Source: Mycogone perniciosa (lineage: Eukaryota; Ascomycota; Sordariomycetes; Hypocreales; Hypocreaceae). Taken from it: DNA of 64,000 nucleotides. Below the pieces are notes generated by a model. That model saw only the letters and a list, made by a program, of their open reading frames with translations, made no database searches and was not told where the DNA came from. The stretch spans positions 1-64,000 of the forward strand of contig JAOALB010000141.1 of NCBI GenBank assembly GCA_025331125.1, given 5' to 3'. The translations under genes were made by a program, and so were the position numbers. Every line of letters begins with the position of its first letter. The first letter of the stretch is position 1. This document shows positions 1 to 13,121 of this stretch, one piece after another.

Positions 1-90
1 TATTTTATAGTTATTAGCTATTTTATAGTTATTAGCTATTTTATAGTTATTAGCTATTTTATAGTTATTAGCTATTTTATAGTTATTAGC
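1..90. repeat. 18-bp tandem repeat, five units
   Basis: Five perfect head-to-tail copies of TATTTTATAGTTATTAGC start the window; a degenerate continuation reaches about 110. The array lies in the 3' internal end of a Copia element, about 120 bp before its 3' LTR. The equivalent place in the inverted Copia copy (about 59345-59400, minus) has only about two recognisable units, so the array has expanded here. It may extend left of the window. Confidence 0.95.
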
Positions 91-212
91 TATTTTTATT
101 ACTTTCAGCTATATTAGCAATCCTTTTTATTTTTATATTTTAGTTATTTTCCTATATCTAGATCCTATATTTACTTTAAAGTTATATAGGATAATATTTA
201 TTTTAAAGGGAG

Positions 213-525
213 TGTTAAAAAGGAGGGCTAAAAAGTCAGGATTTTAGTGTATTTAGGTAACCTTTTTATCCTGGCTAGACCTAGAATTTAGCCTAACGCT
301 AGGACCAAGCTCTGGAGGAATTTCGGTATAAGTTAGGAAATTTCTATTATCTTTAACGATAATAATTAAGCTAGGACCAGCTACCCCGCCTACCCTAAAC
401 TTAATATAATAGGTATAATGGCTATTGTGAAAAATCTAACTAAAATGGTTTCCTGTTTATATAGCTGTAAATCGATTTAGACGATTTCCTATATAAATAA
501 ATTTTGCGGAAAATAGGAATAAGGC
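213..525 (+). repeat. Copia 3' LTR, first part
   Basis: Starts TGTTAAAAAGG directly after the polypurine tract. It matches 55585-55895 base for base apart from transitions. It is interrupted at 525 by the Gypsy element and resumes at 7233. It keeps clearly more G and C than the internal Copia sequence. Confidence 0.9.
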
Positions 526-697
526 TGTTACGGCACCGACCGTGACGCGATGTTAACGCCCTGTTACGTAAGCTCCAGTCACGTAACCAGGCCCTAACGC
601 ATTCCTAGCTATAGCTTTCCGTAAAGCCTTAGGGCTTCCTTGCTCTCTACGGCATAACAACAATATTTGCCTTAACCTGCCTTTTTATGCCGTAATA
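526..697 (+). repeat. Gypsy copy 1, 5' LTR (172 bp)
   Basis: Ends TGTTACGGCA / TGCCGTAATA. It is far richer in G and C, including CpG, than the internal region that follows. It differs from the 3' LTR at 7061-7232 mainly by transitions. Confidence 0.95.
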
Positions 698-3600
698 GTT
701 TATACTGTCCCTTAACTCAGCTGCGCTATTACAAGGCATATACCTAATTAATTATAAAATTCCTTAAATTCCCCCTTTATTCCTAAACCTATAATAACGC
801 CTCTATAGCCTAGCCTTCGCCCTTTAAACCTTATACCTATAGGAAATTAATTATAAGTGAAATAAATATAAATGCCCTAAACTTTACCCTGCAACCTAAC
901 TTAGCCTAATAGACTATAGTCCTCGCTATAAAGCTAGCGCCTTTCCCTTTTCTCTTTAAAACCTTATAAAAGTCTAGCGTTAATAGCGACTATATATATT
1001 TAATAAATGCAATTATTAAAGATAATAACCTTTATTATTAGTTTTATCTCTTTAGTTAAATAATAAATAAAAGCTTAGCTTAATAAAAAAAATAAAAGTA
1101 AACCTTTAAATAAGAAATTTTAAAATAGGCAGCTAAAAACTAAAACCTTAAAGTATAAATTAAAGTTTAAGTTAAAGCTTTAAATATAGCTTTACTGCTA
1201 AACTTTAAAAATAATAATTTACCTAGCCGCTGCTAAACTAAAAACCTTAAATAATTTAATAGTAAATAAAAAAATATTACTAAATGCTAGTAAAAATATA
1301 TTAACTAGCGCTTTTAAATTAATATTACTTTTATAGGTAATTAATTAATCTTTTTAATTAAACTTAAAAAGATCCTATATATTATAGGCCTTTTAAAGGG
1401 AGATATATATTAACTGCAATAAAGAAACTTTAATACTATTATTAAAAATCTTAATAACCCCGCCTAATAGTATTAAAAGATTAATATAATACTCTTTATT
1501 AATTTTAATAAATAATATAAAATAATTAATCTATTTTAAAAGGCATTATAGTCTTTTAATAACTTATATATATTAAATAAGCCTTTTTAAAACTTTATAG
1601 TAGAGTTATTTATACTAGGCAGTAAATATAGTAAAACAGCTAAATAAATAATAAAGGCTTTAAAAATAAAGGTTTTTTAGGAATTTATTAATACTATAAA
1701 AACTTAAGTAATTAAGCTAAATAAATTTAACTTTACTAAATAGTATTAACTTTACTAAACTATTTATAATAGGCTTTAAGAAAGCGCCTACTATAATGCC
1801 TTTTACGCTACCTAAATAGGCCAGCATTAATAAAGCTATTAATAATAGCAGCAATATTATTAACGCCAGTAAAACAATTAAATAAATAACTAAATAAACA
1901 ACTAAACTGCCGCCCTAGCGCCAACTAGTAACCTAATACAGCTAAATACTATATATACTATACCACTTTGCCTTTAAGTCTTTTATAAGGAATATATTAC
2001 TAAAAGACTATACTTTTATTATAAAAAAGTAAATTATAGCTTTAATAAATATAATAAAAAAAAGCAAGTTAATATATACTAAAAAAACCTATACTAGGTA
2101 TAAAACTAAAATCATTAAATTTAGCTATACTAGCTATACCTTAACCTAGCAGCACCTTAAAGCTAATAGTAAAATAGCTTAGTAAAGTATAATAATTAAA
2201 CCCTAATAATATATTAATACTACCTGCAATGCCTAGTTAACCTATAAATCCAGGCTTTAAATAATATACCTTTTTTAAGTATTAATAAAAATAATAATAA
2301 TAGCGCTGCCTTATTAACTTTTAACCTATTTTAATTTAATTAGCTATATTTATTAAGAACCTAGACTTAATTTATAAATTAAAAAAAAGATTAACTTTTA
2401 CTAAAAATTGTAAGTAAAAGTTAACTGTAAATAATATTATTATCTTAAAATAGATTTACTACTGCCTTTTTAATTAAAAGCCCTTTAAACTTAAATTAAT
2501 AAATAGTAAATCCCTTTTAATATAAACTATACTATCTTTTATATATAATATTTATATTAATATAAAAGCTTTAATAGACAGCAGCTATATACTTTAAGCT
2601 TTTACTAGCTGCGCCTTTATTAAGCAATTTAATATTATTACCTAATAACTACTATTTATTAAAAACCTCCTTTTTATTAATAAAAGTATAGCTAATAAAA
2701 TTTTAAACTTTTTTATTATATAAACTATAATCAGCCCCTATAAAGAACTTTACCTCTTTTTTATTATAAATATCCCTAATAATATATTTATTATCTTTAG
2801 CCTTTTATAGTTAAAAAAATATAACTTTAATATTAACTAGAAATAATTAACTATTACTTTTAAATCCTGTTACTATTATAACTATTGCCTTTTAAAAAAT
2901 ATAGCTAGCTTTATATAAATCTTAATAGCAGTTAAAATAAAAAATAATTTCACTAAAGCTAATATAGGGAATATATATTACCAGTAACTAATAATTAAAG
3001 ACGCTTTAAATAAAGTAAAGTTTAATTTAATTAAATAAAAAACTATACTATACCAGTAACTATTAGTTAAAAACACTTAAAAAAAGGAAGACTGCAATTT
3101 AATTAAAAAAAAAGCTTATAAACTGCATATTCTATAAACCCTAATATTAAACTAAAATTACTATATAACCTATAAGTGCAGTAGAATTAATAATAAGGAC
3201 ATATAAGTATAAATAATCCTAAACTAAATATATATAAAGCTGCTGCCCGCCTTTATAATCTATAGTTAATAATAAAAAAGAAAACCTTTATTAAAGCTAT
3301 TACTATTACTTTTAATATACTACTTCCGCAAAACTAAACTAAACCTTAAAATTAAAAAATATACCTAAATATAGCAGATATATAAATAGTAGCAGCTATA
3401 AACTTTATTACTTTTTATTATTAATTATATATTTATATAATAAAAGTAATTTAAGAAAAGATTAATTAAGCTATTAAAATTAAGGAATTAGCGCCTACTA
3501 GCCTACTAAAGCTTTTAAATAAGTTTTTCCAATAAATATTTACAGGATAAAGAGACTATATTAAAGTAAAAATAGCATTACCGAAAAAAATATATAACTT

Positions 3601-6600
3601 TATTAATAAATGCTACTCCCTAATATAATTAAAAAAGATTATAGCCGCCAATATAAAGAAATTTATAGCAGGAAAACCTAAGCTTAGTAAACTAGATATT
3701 TTAAAGAAACTGCTATTCTAGCTATATAATTTATATAATACTTTCCTACTAAAAATAGTAAATAAGCTTCCCCTATAATAGGCCTAGGATTATAAGATCG
3801 AGATATTACTAGGAAAAGACCTTTTATATTAAAAGAACAGGCTATTTTTACTCGATAAATTGCAGGTAATAAGAAAATAGTTAAATAATAATTTAGTAAA
3901 AGGATTTATCTGTAAATCGCGAGTATAATATACTACTCCCTTTTTTTTAACTGTAAAATTAAAAAGCAGCATCTATATCTATTAAAACTATTAAAGGTTA
4001 AATAATATTACTATTAAAAGTTAATACTTATTGCTATTAATCTAGGAAACCTTTAATACTTTAAGCTGTATAATAGTATATATAAAATTTAATATTATTG
4101 CTGTATTTAATAACCTTTATATCGCTAAAAGAAATATATAGAAAACAGCGTTTATTATAAGGTTTAGCCTTTTCAAGATATTAGTTATACCTTTTAGCCT
4201 CTATAATGCGCCTATTATATTTTAATATTATATTAACTATACTTTTTATAACCTTTTTAACTATACCTATATAGTATACTTTAATAATATCTTTATATAC
4301 TCTTTAAGCTAAAAGGAATACTGAAAATATATCTGTAAAGTAATAGCTTACCTTTAAGACACTAGCCTTTAAATCGATATTATTAAATGTAAATGTAAAA
4401 TAATAAAAATAAAATACTTTAGCTTAATTATTACTTTAAAGGGACTAGAGATAAATTTTAAAAAGGTTAAAGCTATATTAAACTAGCAATTATTTAAAAG
4501 AGTAAAAGATTTATAAAAGTTCCTTAACTTTATAAACTTTTATTGCTATTTTATTTAAAAATACTTTAAAATAGCTGCACTATTAAATAAACTTTTAAAA
4601 AAAGACTAACTATATATTTAAGGAAAAAAACAGCAAGAAGCCTTTAATTTAATTAAACGCACTTTTAAATTAGCTTTAATTTTAGCCCTCTTTAACTATA
4701 ATAAGCAAACAGTCTTTAAGATAAATGCCTTTAACTAGGCATTAGGCAGTATCCTATTGCAATATAATAAAAAAGGCATTTTATACTTTATTGCATTTTT
4801 TTCTATAAAGTATAACACTTAAAAATAGAACTATAAAATCTATAATAAAGAACTCCTAGCTATTATTAAAGTAATAAAGGACTAGCGCTTAAAATTATAA
4901 AGTTTATAAGAATTTAATATTATTATAGACTATAAAAACTTTAAATACTTTACTTTAACTAAAGCCTTAAATTAGTAATAAATTTAATACTTTAAATTCC
5001 TCTTTAACTTTAACTTTTATATTATCTATTAACTTAGCTTTAAAGCTATAAAGCTTAATGCTTTAAATAGAAAAGCAGAAAATAGGCCTGCAAAATTAAA
5101 TCCCTTTGATAACCGAATTAAAAACAGGCAATATATTATCCTCTTATAAAGTTCTTTTAGCTTTAAAGTTTAAGCAATATTTTAAGAAAAAATCTTATTA
5201 AATATAAAAATATCTATAAAGGCTGCCCCTATAGCTATAATAATACCTATAGAGAATAGACTAATTAATAATTTAATTGCAGTAGTATATAAATAAAATA
5301 CTATAGTAAAAGAAATAGTAACTGCGCTTTAAAACCTTAATATCCGCTAATAGTTAAAGCAGCTTTGTAAAGAACTTTAAATCGCAATAAATAACTGCTA
5401 AGTAATAAATAGTAAAATCTACTATTAAAAGCGGCTCTTTATTCCCTTTAATAATAAACTTTATATATAAATCCTATTTAAAAACTACTTTAGCAGCCTA
5501 GCTAGATATTTAAGTAGGTTTAAAACCTTAAACTTTATTAGCTAAATATATTAATAGCTATAAATTTTAAAAGATATTAAAGTATTTATATAAGCCTATA
5601 AACTATATATTAAAATAAAGGCTTTATAATCTTTACTATAAAGTTTCCTTTAATTACTATTAATTTTATTTTATATATAGTTAAATATCTCTATTAACTA
5701 TATTATACTACTGCCTAAATCCTGCTACTATAATACTACCTATAAGTATTTACTAATAGTAGTCTACTGCTTTATTAAAATATATTACTTTATATTTATT
5801 ACTTTACTATTAATAAAAGAGCTAGCTAATATATTTATTAATAGGATTTACTGCCTTTATAGTATACTTAATAATATTATATTAGACTATAATATATAAT
5901 TTATATTAAAATTCTAAAAATAACTTTTAAAGCGATTAAAAGTTATATTAAAATAGTTATTAGCCTTTAACCTTAAAACTAATAGCTAAATTAAAAGAAT
6001 TAATATAAATATAAAATAATACCTGTAAGCTTTTATTAACTTTTACTAAGACAATTAAGTTTATTAGCTCCTATTAGCTAAATTCGCTGCAAATAATATA
6101 ATATCTAAAACTATTAGTGTATTGCTATTTTTCGCTAACTATAGTTTTAACCCTCGCCTAAAGATAAAGCCTTTATAGCCTTGCCCGCTAAACCTTTCTG
6201 CAGTAAAGAAAAAAGAGTTCTTTTATGCTAATACTATTACTAATTAATTTATGTACATTATTATATAATTAAAGGCCCTTGCAAAGCTTTAAAAAAATAT
6301 AAAGAAAATATAAATATATAAAAAGAGGTATTACTAGTCCATACTATTAGGCAGGAAGTCTTTATTAATATATAAAATATAAAGATTAACTGGCTAATAA
6401 AGAAGCTAGATAATAAATAAGCGGGACTTTATATAATAATAAAGGTATACCTATAAGCCTGCGCTATTAGTTTACTAAAAGGCATAAAAATCTTCTTAAT
6501 TTTATATAACTCTCTTTTATAACCTAAAACAGCTACTTTACCGCGCTTTAAGTAAAAGATAATTAATAAGGCTAAGTTAAAGAATATTTAAAGCAAAGTA

Positions 6601-7060
6601 TTAAAAAGGGAAAATAGTATAGATAAAGTATAAGAAAAGTAAGAGTTTAAAGCGCTTTTAGATTATTATAATAATAACAGTTTCCACTACTTTATTAAAT
6701 AGAAATACTATACTATTATATAATAACTAGCTAAAGACCTATAAAGTTAAAAAAGGGTAATATAAAACTTTTATATAAAAAACCTAGAAAAGCTAGGCCT
6801 ACTATAATAGGTATTAAAAGGAATTATAAAAAAAGAAAAAGAGGAAATAGTTAAAAAGAAACTAATACCTGTAAAGCGCTAATTAAAGACTATACTACGC
6901 TAAAGCCTACAACTAAACTATATATTATTAATACTAAAAACTATATAATTCGCCCTATTTACCTTTATATCGGAAATATCAAAATAAATTACCCGGAATT
7001 TCAATTTATACAAGCAATATAGCTATTTGCAGCCAAATAGCGAAATAAAAGGGGGGGTAC
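698..7060 (+). pseudogene. gag-pol remnant of Gypsy copy 1
   Basis: No open frame survives, but conserved blocks can be read through the stops. At 2011-2052 the spacing of a CCHC zinc knuckle (x2, x4, x4) is kept while all four ligands read Tyr. At 4277-4303 the reverse transcriptase block reads YFNNIFIYS, where family members have the catalytic Asp pair. RNase H follows at about 4650-4920 with a recognisable KELLAII block near 4845. Integrase core remnants lie at about 5650-6230, and a chromodomain-like FHYFIK block at about 6680-6710, which is why I call it a chromovirus. The changes are the C-to-T/G-to-A transitions expected of RIP. The zinc knuckle, RT, RNase H, IN order is the Ty3/Gypsy order. 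Confidence 0.85.
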
Positions 7061-7232
7061 TGTTATAGCACTGACTGTAACGCGATATTAACGCCCTGTC
7101 ATGTAAACTCCAGTCACGTAACTAGGCCCTAATGCGTTCCTAGCTATAGCTTTCCGTAGAGCCTTAGGGCTTCCTTGCTCTCCACGGCACAACAACGATA
7201 TTTGCCCTAACCTGCCTTCCCGTGCCATAATA
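7061..7232 (+). repeat. Gypsy copy 1, 3' LTR (172 bp)
   Basis: Begins TGTTATAGCAC after the G-rich polypurine tract and ends GTGCCATAATA, followed by the target duplication AAGGC. Confidence 0.95.
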
Positions 7233-7507
7233 AAGGCTATAAACCTAATTTTACTGCTGTATTTTTATTATTTAGTTGGAGGACTATTATAGAAGACAAA
7301 GCTATTGTTTATATAATCACTTCTATACTGGCCGTATATATATTAAATATTCTATAGCTTTTCAGCTATTAGATTAGTTACAATTTAATTGTTTATTTAT
7401 TGTTAACCTAATTAAACTCTTAGTTGTTTCCTTATTACTGCATTGTATACAGCTTCCTAGAACCTATATATATAAATAAAGTTTAGTATAACCTTATTAT
7501 TTCAACA
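7233..7507 (+). repeat. Copia 3' LTR, second part
   Basis: Continues the Copia LTR after the Gypsy insertion, starting with the duplicated AAGGC and ending TTTCAACA. It aligns with 55891-56164. Confidence 0.9.
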
Positions 7508-8399
7508 TTTATTAATTTAGCCTCTAACCTTTTATTTTTTATATAAAACCTTTTTACTTTATTCCTTAATTATTAAAAGTCTATAGCTAAAAGATTAAAT
7601 AATCTTTATATTATTTAAAGGTATTATATAATTTACTAGCATTCTTCGCTATACTCTTTTTTTCATAAAGTAAATAAAATTATACTTAAATATATATTTA
7701 TAAAATCTTTTAAGTCCCTTTTTTTTAAGCTTTAGCTTTATTTGCAGCAGTTACTGATTTATAAAATAAAGCGTCTGCTATAGGATTCTCTTTCTTTAGG
7801 ATATATTTAACTATAAAGTTAAAAAGGAGGATATAGTTAATTTACTAGGTTATATACCTGCTAAAGATATTATTAATCCTATTATTTATTTAATTAATAA
7901 CTACTTTAATATTTATCTTTAATATAAATAAAAGTCTATAAATATAAATATATAGCCTTTTAAAGGCTTAAAGTAAAGCTTTATACTTTCTTTTATAGCA
8001 TTATACTTTATTTTTAATAAAAGCTAATACCTACTTTTATATTAAATTAAATATCTTTTTCCTTCTATACTTTATATTAAAACTGCCCTTTAGCCTATTA
8101 TATTAGCGTTAATTATTAAAATTACCTTTTTATATTTCTTATTTATATTTAATGTTATTAATATTAAAGTAAACGTAATAAGTTCTTTAACTTTATTTAT
8201 AGTTTATTACTGCTTTTTAATTTATCTTTAAAAGGTATTTTTCTTTAATAGACTAGTTAAAGGCTTTATAATTTAGGCAAAGTATTTAATTTAATATTTA
8301 TAATAGCTAATTAAATTAAAGAAGGATTAAGCTTTATTAATAATTTTATAGTTTTTTTATTCTTTAATTTTAATAATCTTCTTAATTGCTAGTTACTAT

Positions 8400-8900
8400 T
8401 TTTTATACCATATAGGTATTTTATTAACTTGGCCGACTTTTAATAAAAGATTGATTTTACTGCCGAGATAGTGTATCCTAATAGTTTAGTATTAATAAAA
8501 GTCTTGTCTAGATTTTAAAGGTACTTTAACATATAGCATTAAACCTTAAATAATACTTTTTTATTATTATATATAGATTTTAATCCTTATATTTCAATAT
8601 TGTCTAAAATTAATTAATATATTATAGGTATAAAATTAAATAATATTTATAAAATAATATATTAAAATTATACTATTAAGTTTAGAGTATTTATTAAAAG
8701 GGTATAGTATTTTAAAAGGCTAATAAGGCTTATAAATATAATTATATTTTAACTTCTTTTATTAAAAGGGATTTAATTATATTTTAAGAAAAAGTTTAGT
8801 AATAATAGTATTATATAGCCTGCAAAATCCTCGCTAAATTAGTTAGCGCTTAAAGGAATAAAGGCGTCCCTAATAGTTATTTTATTTATTTATATAATAG
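8400..8900 (-). pseudogene. Reverse transcriptase remnant of family C copy 1
   Basis: Read on the minus strand, with several stops and frame changes, this stretch keeps the order of a fungal Gypsy-type polymerase: a DAFIPLSAN-like block near 8850, an SEDFAGYII block near 8815, the LDNIEIKG catalytic block near 8600 and a GYTISAVKSIF block near 8450. Matching but more damaged sequence is at about 27240-27700. The assignment comes from remembered family motifs; a protein profile search would settle it. Confidence 0.65.
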
Positions 8901-11900
8901 AATTAATAAAGTAAAGGCTGCTGTTTTTCTTTTATATTAAAAACAATAAATTCCTATATAGCGTATAGCCTTTTTTTAAAAGGCCTTTTTTAATGCAGAC
9001 TTGCAGTAAATTAACTACCTTTTTTTTATCCCTTTAAAAATCAGGATATTGCTGCTTTGCTAGGTATTATATTCTATTATATAAATAGTTGATAGTAAAG
9101 CGATTTTAAAATCTAGTTTTCTATATTTTATAAAATTTTAAAAAAGTGCTATTTCCCTATTTTTTAGGATTTATATTAAGATTGCGGTTTTTTATATTAT
9201 CAGTTTCCTTTTTACTGTTTTCAGGATCGCGGCTAGTCAGTTTAATATAAGCCTTAACCTAGTCTTAATAAATAAGAATTTTAAAGTAATATAGTTAGCG
9301 AAAAGAGTATTAAAGTTTAAATTATCTTTTACTTTATTTTATTTCTTTTATTTTTAATAAAAACTCCCAGTAAAAATAAAACTATTAAATAGCGCATTAT
9401 TTATTAAATAGATTTTTATACTTTTCTTTTTATATATAATATCAATTCTAATCCTTTTATATTTTTATACTCTTTTTTAAAATCTTTTCCTTTAATCCTT
9501 TATTTCTTTAAACTTTTATACTATCTTCTTTATTACTTTTATTTAATCTTTTAAATTATCAGTTAATACTAATTAAATTAAATCCTCTTTAACTTACTTT
9601 AATAGTTAATATAAAACCTTTTCCTTAAAAGTAAATTAAAGTATTTCTAAGCTTTCTTTTATTTTATTAACTTTGTACTTAATTATAAAGTTAATATTTA
9701 TTTTAGCTTTAAATTATATAATACTTTTATTTTATATTTTTAATAAATAGCTTTTATAGCTAAAGTAATAATTTAAATATTTTTTATTTTACATTTTATA
9801 TATAAATCCTTATTTTTTAATATATAATTAAATATTAGCTGCGCAGCTTAAATAAATAGTATGTTAAAGATAAAAGGCATTAAAACTTTATTTAATATAA
9901 TATAAAATCTCGCTATTATTTATATATTGCCTATATATATTTAAATAATAGTTTCTTTAATTATATTTATTTACCTATTATTAAATATAATATTAATTAT
10001 TTAATAAAGGTATACCTTTAGACTATATCTTACTGCTAGTTAATTAAAAATAATATTTCTTTTTAATTTTAAGTCTATAAATACTTTAATAAATATACTA
10101 TTAAGCTATTTTAACTATACTTATATTTAAAGCAGGTTTTATAAGTATTTAAAGATCCTTTTTATTTAAACTGTATTAATTTAAGCTATTGATTTCTATT
10201 TTTAATTTACTTTATAGTTAATAGCGATATTTAATTACTTTCATTTATAAAAGTATATTTTTAATAATAGTAAAGTATTAAAGCTTTTAAAATTAATTAA
10301 TTCTTTATTTAAAAATCCCTTTATTTATAGGGATTATAAAGGCGCAGCTTTAAAATATTAGTTTTATAGTAATTAAATAGTTTATATAGTTAATCTTATA
10401 TATACAGTTATTATATTTAGTTTCTTTAATAGTTTTTTTTTAAAGGGTATTTATAGGCAGAAAAAGATATTATTTAATATAAAGTAAATTTAAAAATAGT
10501 TGTTAATTTTCTTATAAAACTATATTTTAGTAATCTTTTATAATTTTATAACTAAATCTATTTTTAAAGTATTTGCAAGTTTTAAAATAGTATTTAAAAA
10601 AGTATTAGTTTTAAACTTAATTGCATTATCTAAAATTACAGCTTAAATTAATATTTTAATTTACTTTACTTTTAGTAATTCCTCCCTATTCCTAGTCTTT
10701 ACTATTTTATTATCTTTATTATATTATAATTTAAATAGTATAGTCTTTAAGATTATAGGTATAAGGTTTAAATATAGTTACTTTTTTTTAATTAACTGCT
10801 TTAATTAAGACAGTAATAATTCCTTTTTAATTTATTTATCTACTTTATTAATTATTTAAATATACTTTTATCCTTTATTAACTATAAAGTTAATAAGGAA
10901 AGTTAAATTAAATAATTCTATAGTTAAATAGTTTTAGTTATATTTATCTAGACAGTTTTTAAAGGAATTCATTCTAGCTAGGTTTATAGAGATATTTTCA
11001 GCCCTTCTTATACCTATACTATTTTATTTACTGTTAATTATTTAATCTTTACCTAGAAAGTATATAATATTTATTATTAATCCCTTTATAAAGACTATAT
11101 TTAACCTTTATAATAGTTTAATTTTAAATACCTCCCTATACTTTATTTTTTTATAAACTATATTAAAGAGTTTAGTTTTATAGTAGTTTACTTTTTAATT
11201 AAAATAGTTAAGTTTTATTTTTTTTTATAAGTGATAGGCTTAATAAGACTTTATTTTAAGCCTTAAACGATTTTACTTAACATACTAGTATCTTTTATAT
11301 CTAAATTCCGATAATTATAATTACTATAATTAATTAAGCTAAAACTAAGATTTTCTATAGGTTTACCTAAACTATTTTTACCTTTAAGTTATATATTATA
11401 AACCTATAGCCTTTATTATAGGCCAGCTTAATATAGCTTTAAGGGAAATAGCTTTTATTTATATAATATTAATAATAGTTTATATTTATAACTGCCTTTA
11501 AATAATAGTAAAGAAAAAAGTTTAATATATTATTATATAAAGGGTTTATTATATTAATATTATTAATAGCAATTATTAATATAAAGAGTTTTTATTCAAG
11601 TTTATTACTATTAATAGTAGCGCAATAATACTTTTTTTCCTTTAAATTAATTATTTTAGCCTTTTAATTAAAGAGATAAACTGTTAGTTTATTAAATCTT
11701 TTAAATAAAGCATTTATTTAATCTTTAAGCTATAAAGATATATTTAGTTTTATAAGCTTAAGCTATTGCTTTTTCTGCCTTTTTAAAATTAAATTTATTT
11801 TTAACTTAAATAAATTAAATATATACCTAGTTTTAAAGGGCATCTTTATAAATTTTTAAAAAAAAACTTTTTAAATATTAAATTTTATAAGCGTTTTATT

Positions 11901-12949
11901 ATAAAAGAGTATTTAGATTTTAATATATATAAACTCCCTGAAATTATTAATTTCTTTAATTTCTTTAAAGGCTATTATTAATTAAAGTAGCTTTAATAGT
12001 ATTACTTTAATAATATTATAAAAATATAATATAGCTGCCTTTTAGTTTTTTTTATTAAACTTTTAATAAAGGTATTAATATTAAAGTAACTAATTTATTA
12101 TAAATTATATTTTAATAAACTTATAATAATAAAGATTTTAAAGCTGTGCAGTATATAACTTTAATTATTTTTTATTATACTGCTTATAATACTATATAAG
12201 CTCCTTTTTAACTTTATTTTAACTAGTACTTTCTTTAATAAAGATTTAAACTATTTTCTATTTTTTTAGTTTTATAAATAGTTTTAAATACCTTTTTTAA
12301 TCTTTTATTAAAACTCCTTAGTTTTTTATCTTTTACTTATAGTTCTTTAAAAATTAAAATATATTTTTATTATTAAATTTACTTATAAAATTAATCCCTA
12401 TAAGTAGCTTTATTCTTTAAATATTCTTAAAAGCTTAAGCGAGGAAAAGGAACTTTTAAAAAGGTATTTTCCTATTTTCCGCTAAAGAATTTAATTTTTC
12501 CCTAGTTTCTATTATAATAGATTTAAAAGGTATTAGTATTAAGCTAAGTATACAATTAAATAATTCCTTTAATTAAAGTTTTAAAGAAAGGGTTATATTT
12601 AATACTTTAATAATGAAAAGTTATTTATTTAGTTTTAATCCTTTTATTTCAAGTTAAAATAAGCTATTAAAGTTTTAATTAAATAGGTTTTTAATAATAA
12701 AATACTGTTTATCCTGCTAGTTTAAATTCTTTAACTTAAATATTTAGCTAATATAGGCATTTTCCTTTTTTAAATAAAAAAAGGATATATTCTTTTAGTA
12801 AAGGGGTTATAGCAGAGTGTTCCTTTATAGTAAAGAATTCTTTTATAATAAAAAAGGCTTTTATAATAAAAAAGGCTTTTATTTATTTATTTAAAATAAC
12901 GGAATTAGCTATTCTTTTAAGGATAGTTTCCTTTATTAATACTAATCTG

Positions 12950-13121
12950 TGTTACGGCACCGACTATAACGCGATGTTAACGCCCTATTACGTGAGCTCC
13001 GGTTATATAACCAGGCCCTAACGCATTCCTAGCTATAGCTTTCTATAAAGCCTTAGGGCTTCCTTACTTTCCACGGTATAATAACGATATTTGCCTTAAC
13101 CTGCCTTCCTATACTGTAATA
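12950..13121 (+). repeat. Gypsy copy 2, 5' LTR (172 bp)
   Basis: TGTTACGGCAC start and GTAATA end, aligned with the LTRs of copies 1 and 3. Confidence 0.95.

Larger units (their letters stand above)
526..7232 (+). mobile_element. Ty3/Gypsy chromovirus-like element, copy 1 (complete, RIP-inactivated)
   Basis: A full-length element of 6707 bp with 172-bp LTRs at 526-697 and 7061-7232. The LTR begins TGTTACGGCA and ends TGCCGTAATA, an inverted pair once one C-to-T change is allowed for. A polypurine tract with a run of seven G (7051-7057) precedes the 3' LTR. The 5-bp target duplication AAGGC lies at 521-525 and 7233-7237, and the empty site is present in another Copia LTR near 55888-55897. Internal frames, broken by many TAA/TAG, give zinc knuckle, reverse transcriptase, RNase H, integrase and chromodomain signatures in that order. 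Copies 2 and 3 are at 12950-19687 and 43067-49760. No frame is intact. Confidence 0.96.
1..7507 (+). mobile_element. Ty1/Copia element, 3' end only, split by a Gypsy insertion
   Basis: Positions 1-212 are the last internal bases of a Copia element and end in a polypurine tract (TTTTAAAGGGAG, 201-212). The 3' LTR follows in two pieces, 213-525 and 7233-7507, separated by the Gypsy element at 526-7232. The LTR begins TGTTAAAAAGG and ends TTTCAACA, so it has the usual TG...CA ends, and it is about 580 bp once the insert and its duplicated AAGGC are removed. The same LTR occurs at 55585-56164 (plus) and 58665-59244 (minus), where the adjoining internal region encodes Copia integrase and reverse transcriptase remnants. 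The 5' part lies outside the window. The right flank (7508 on) is family C sequence, so this Copia inserted into family C. Confidence 0.88.

Noticed and set aside
1..110. CRISPR-like array
   Set aside because: The 18-bp units are directly head to tail with no spacers, in a eukaryotic retrotransposon.
7050..7060. G-quadruplex at the G run
   Set aside because: A single run of seven G before the LTR is the polypurine tract of the element and recurs in all three copies; one run cannot form an intramolecular quadruplex.
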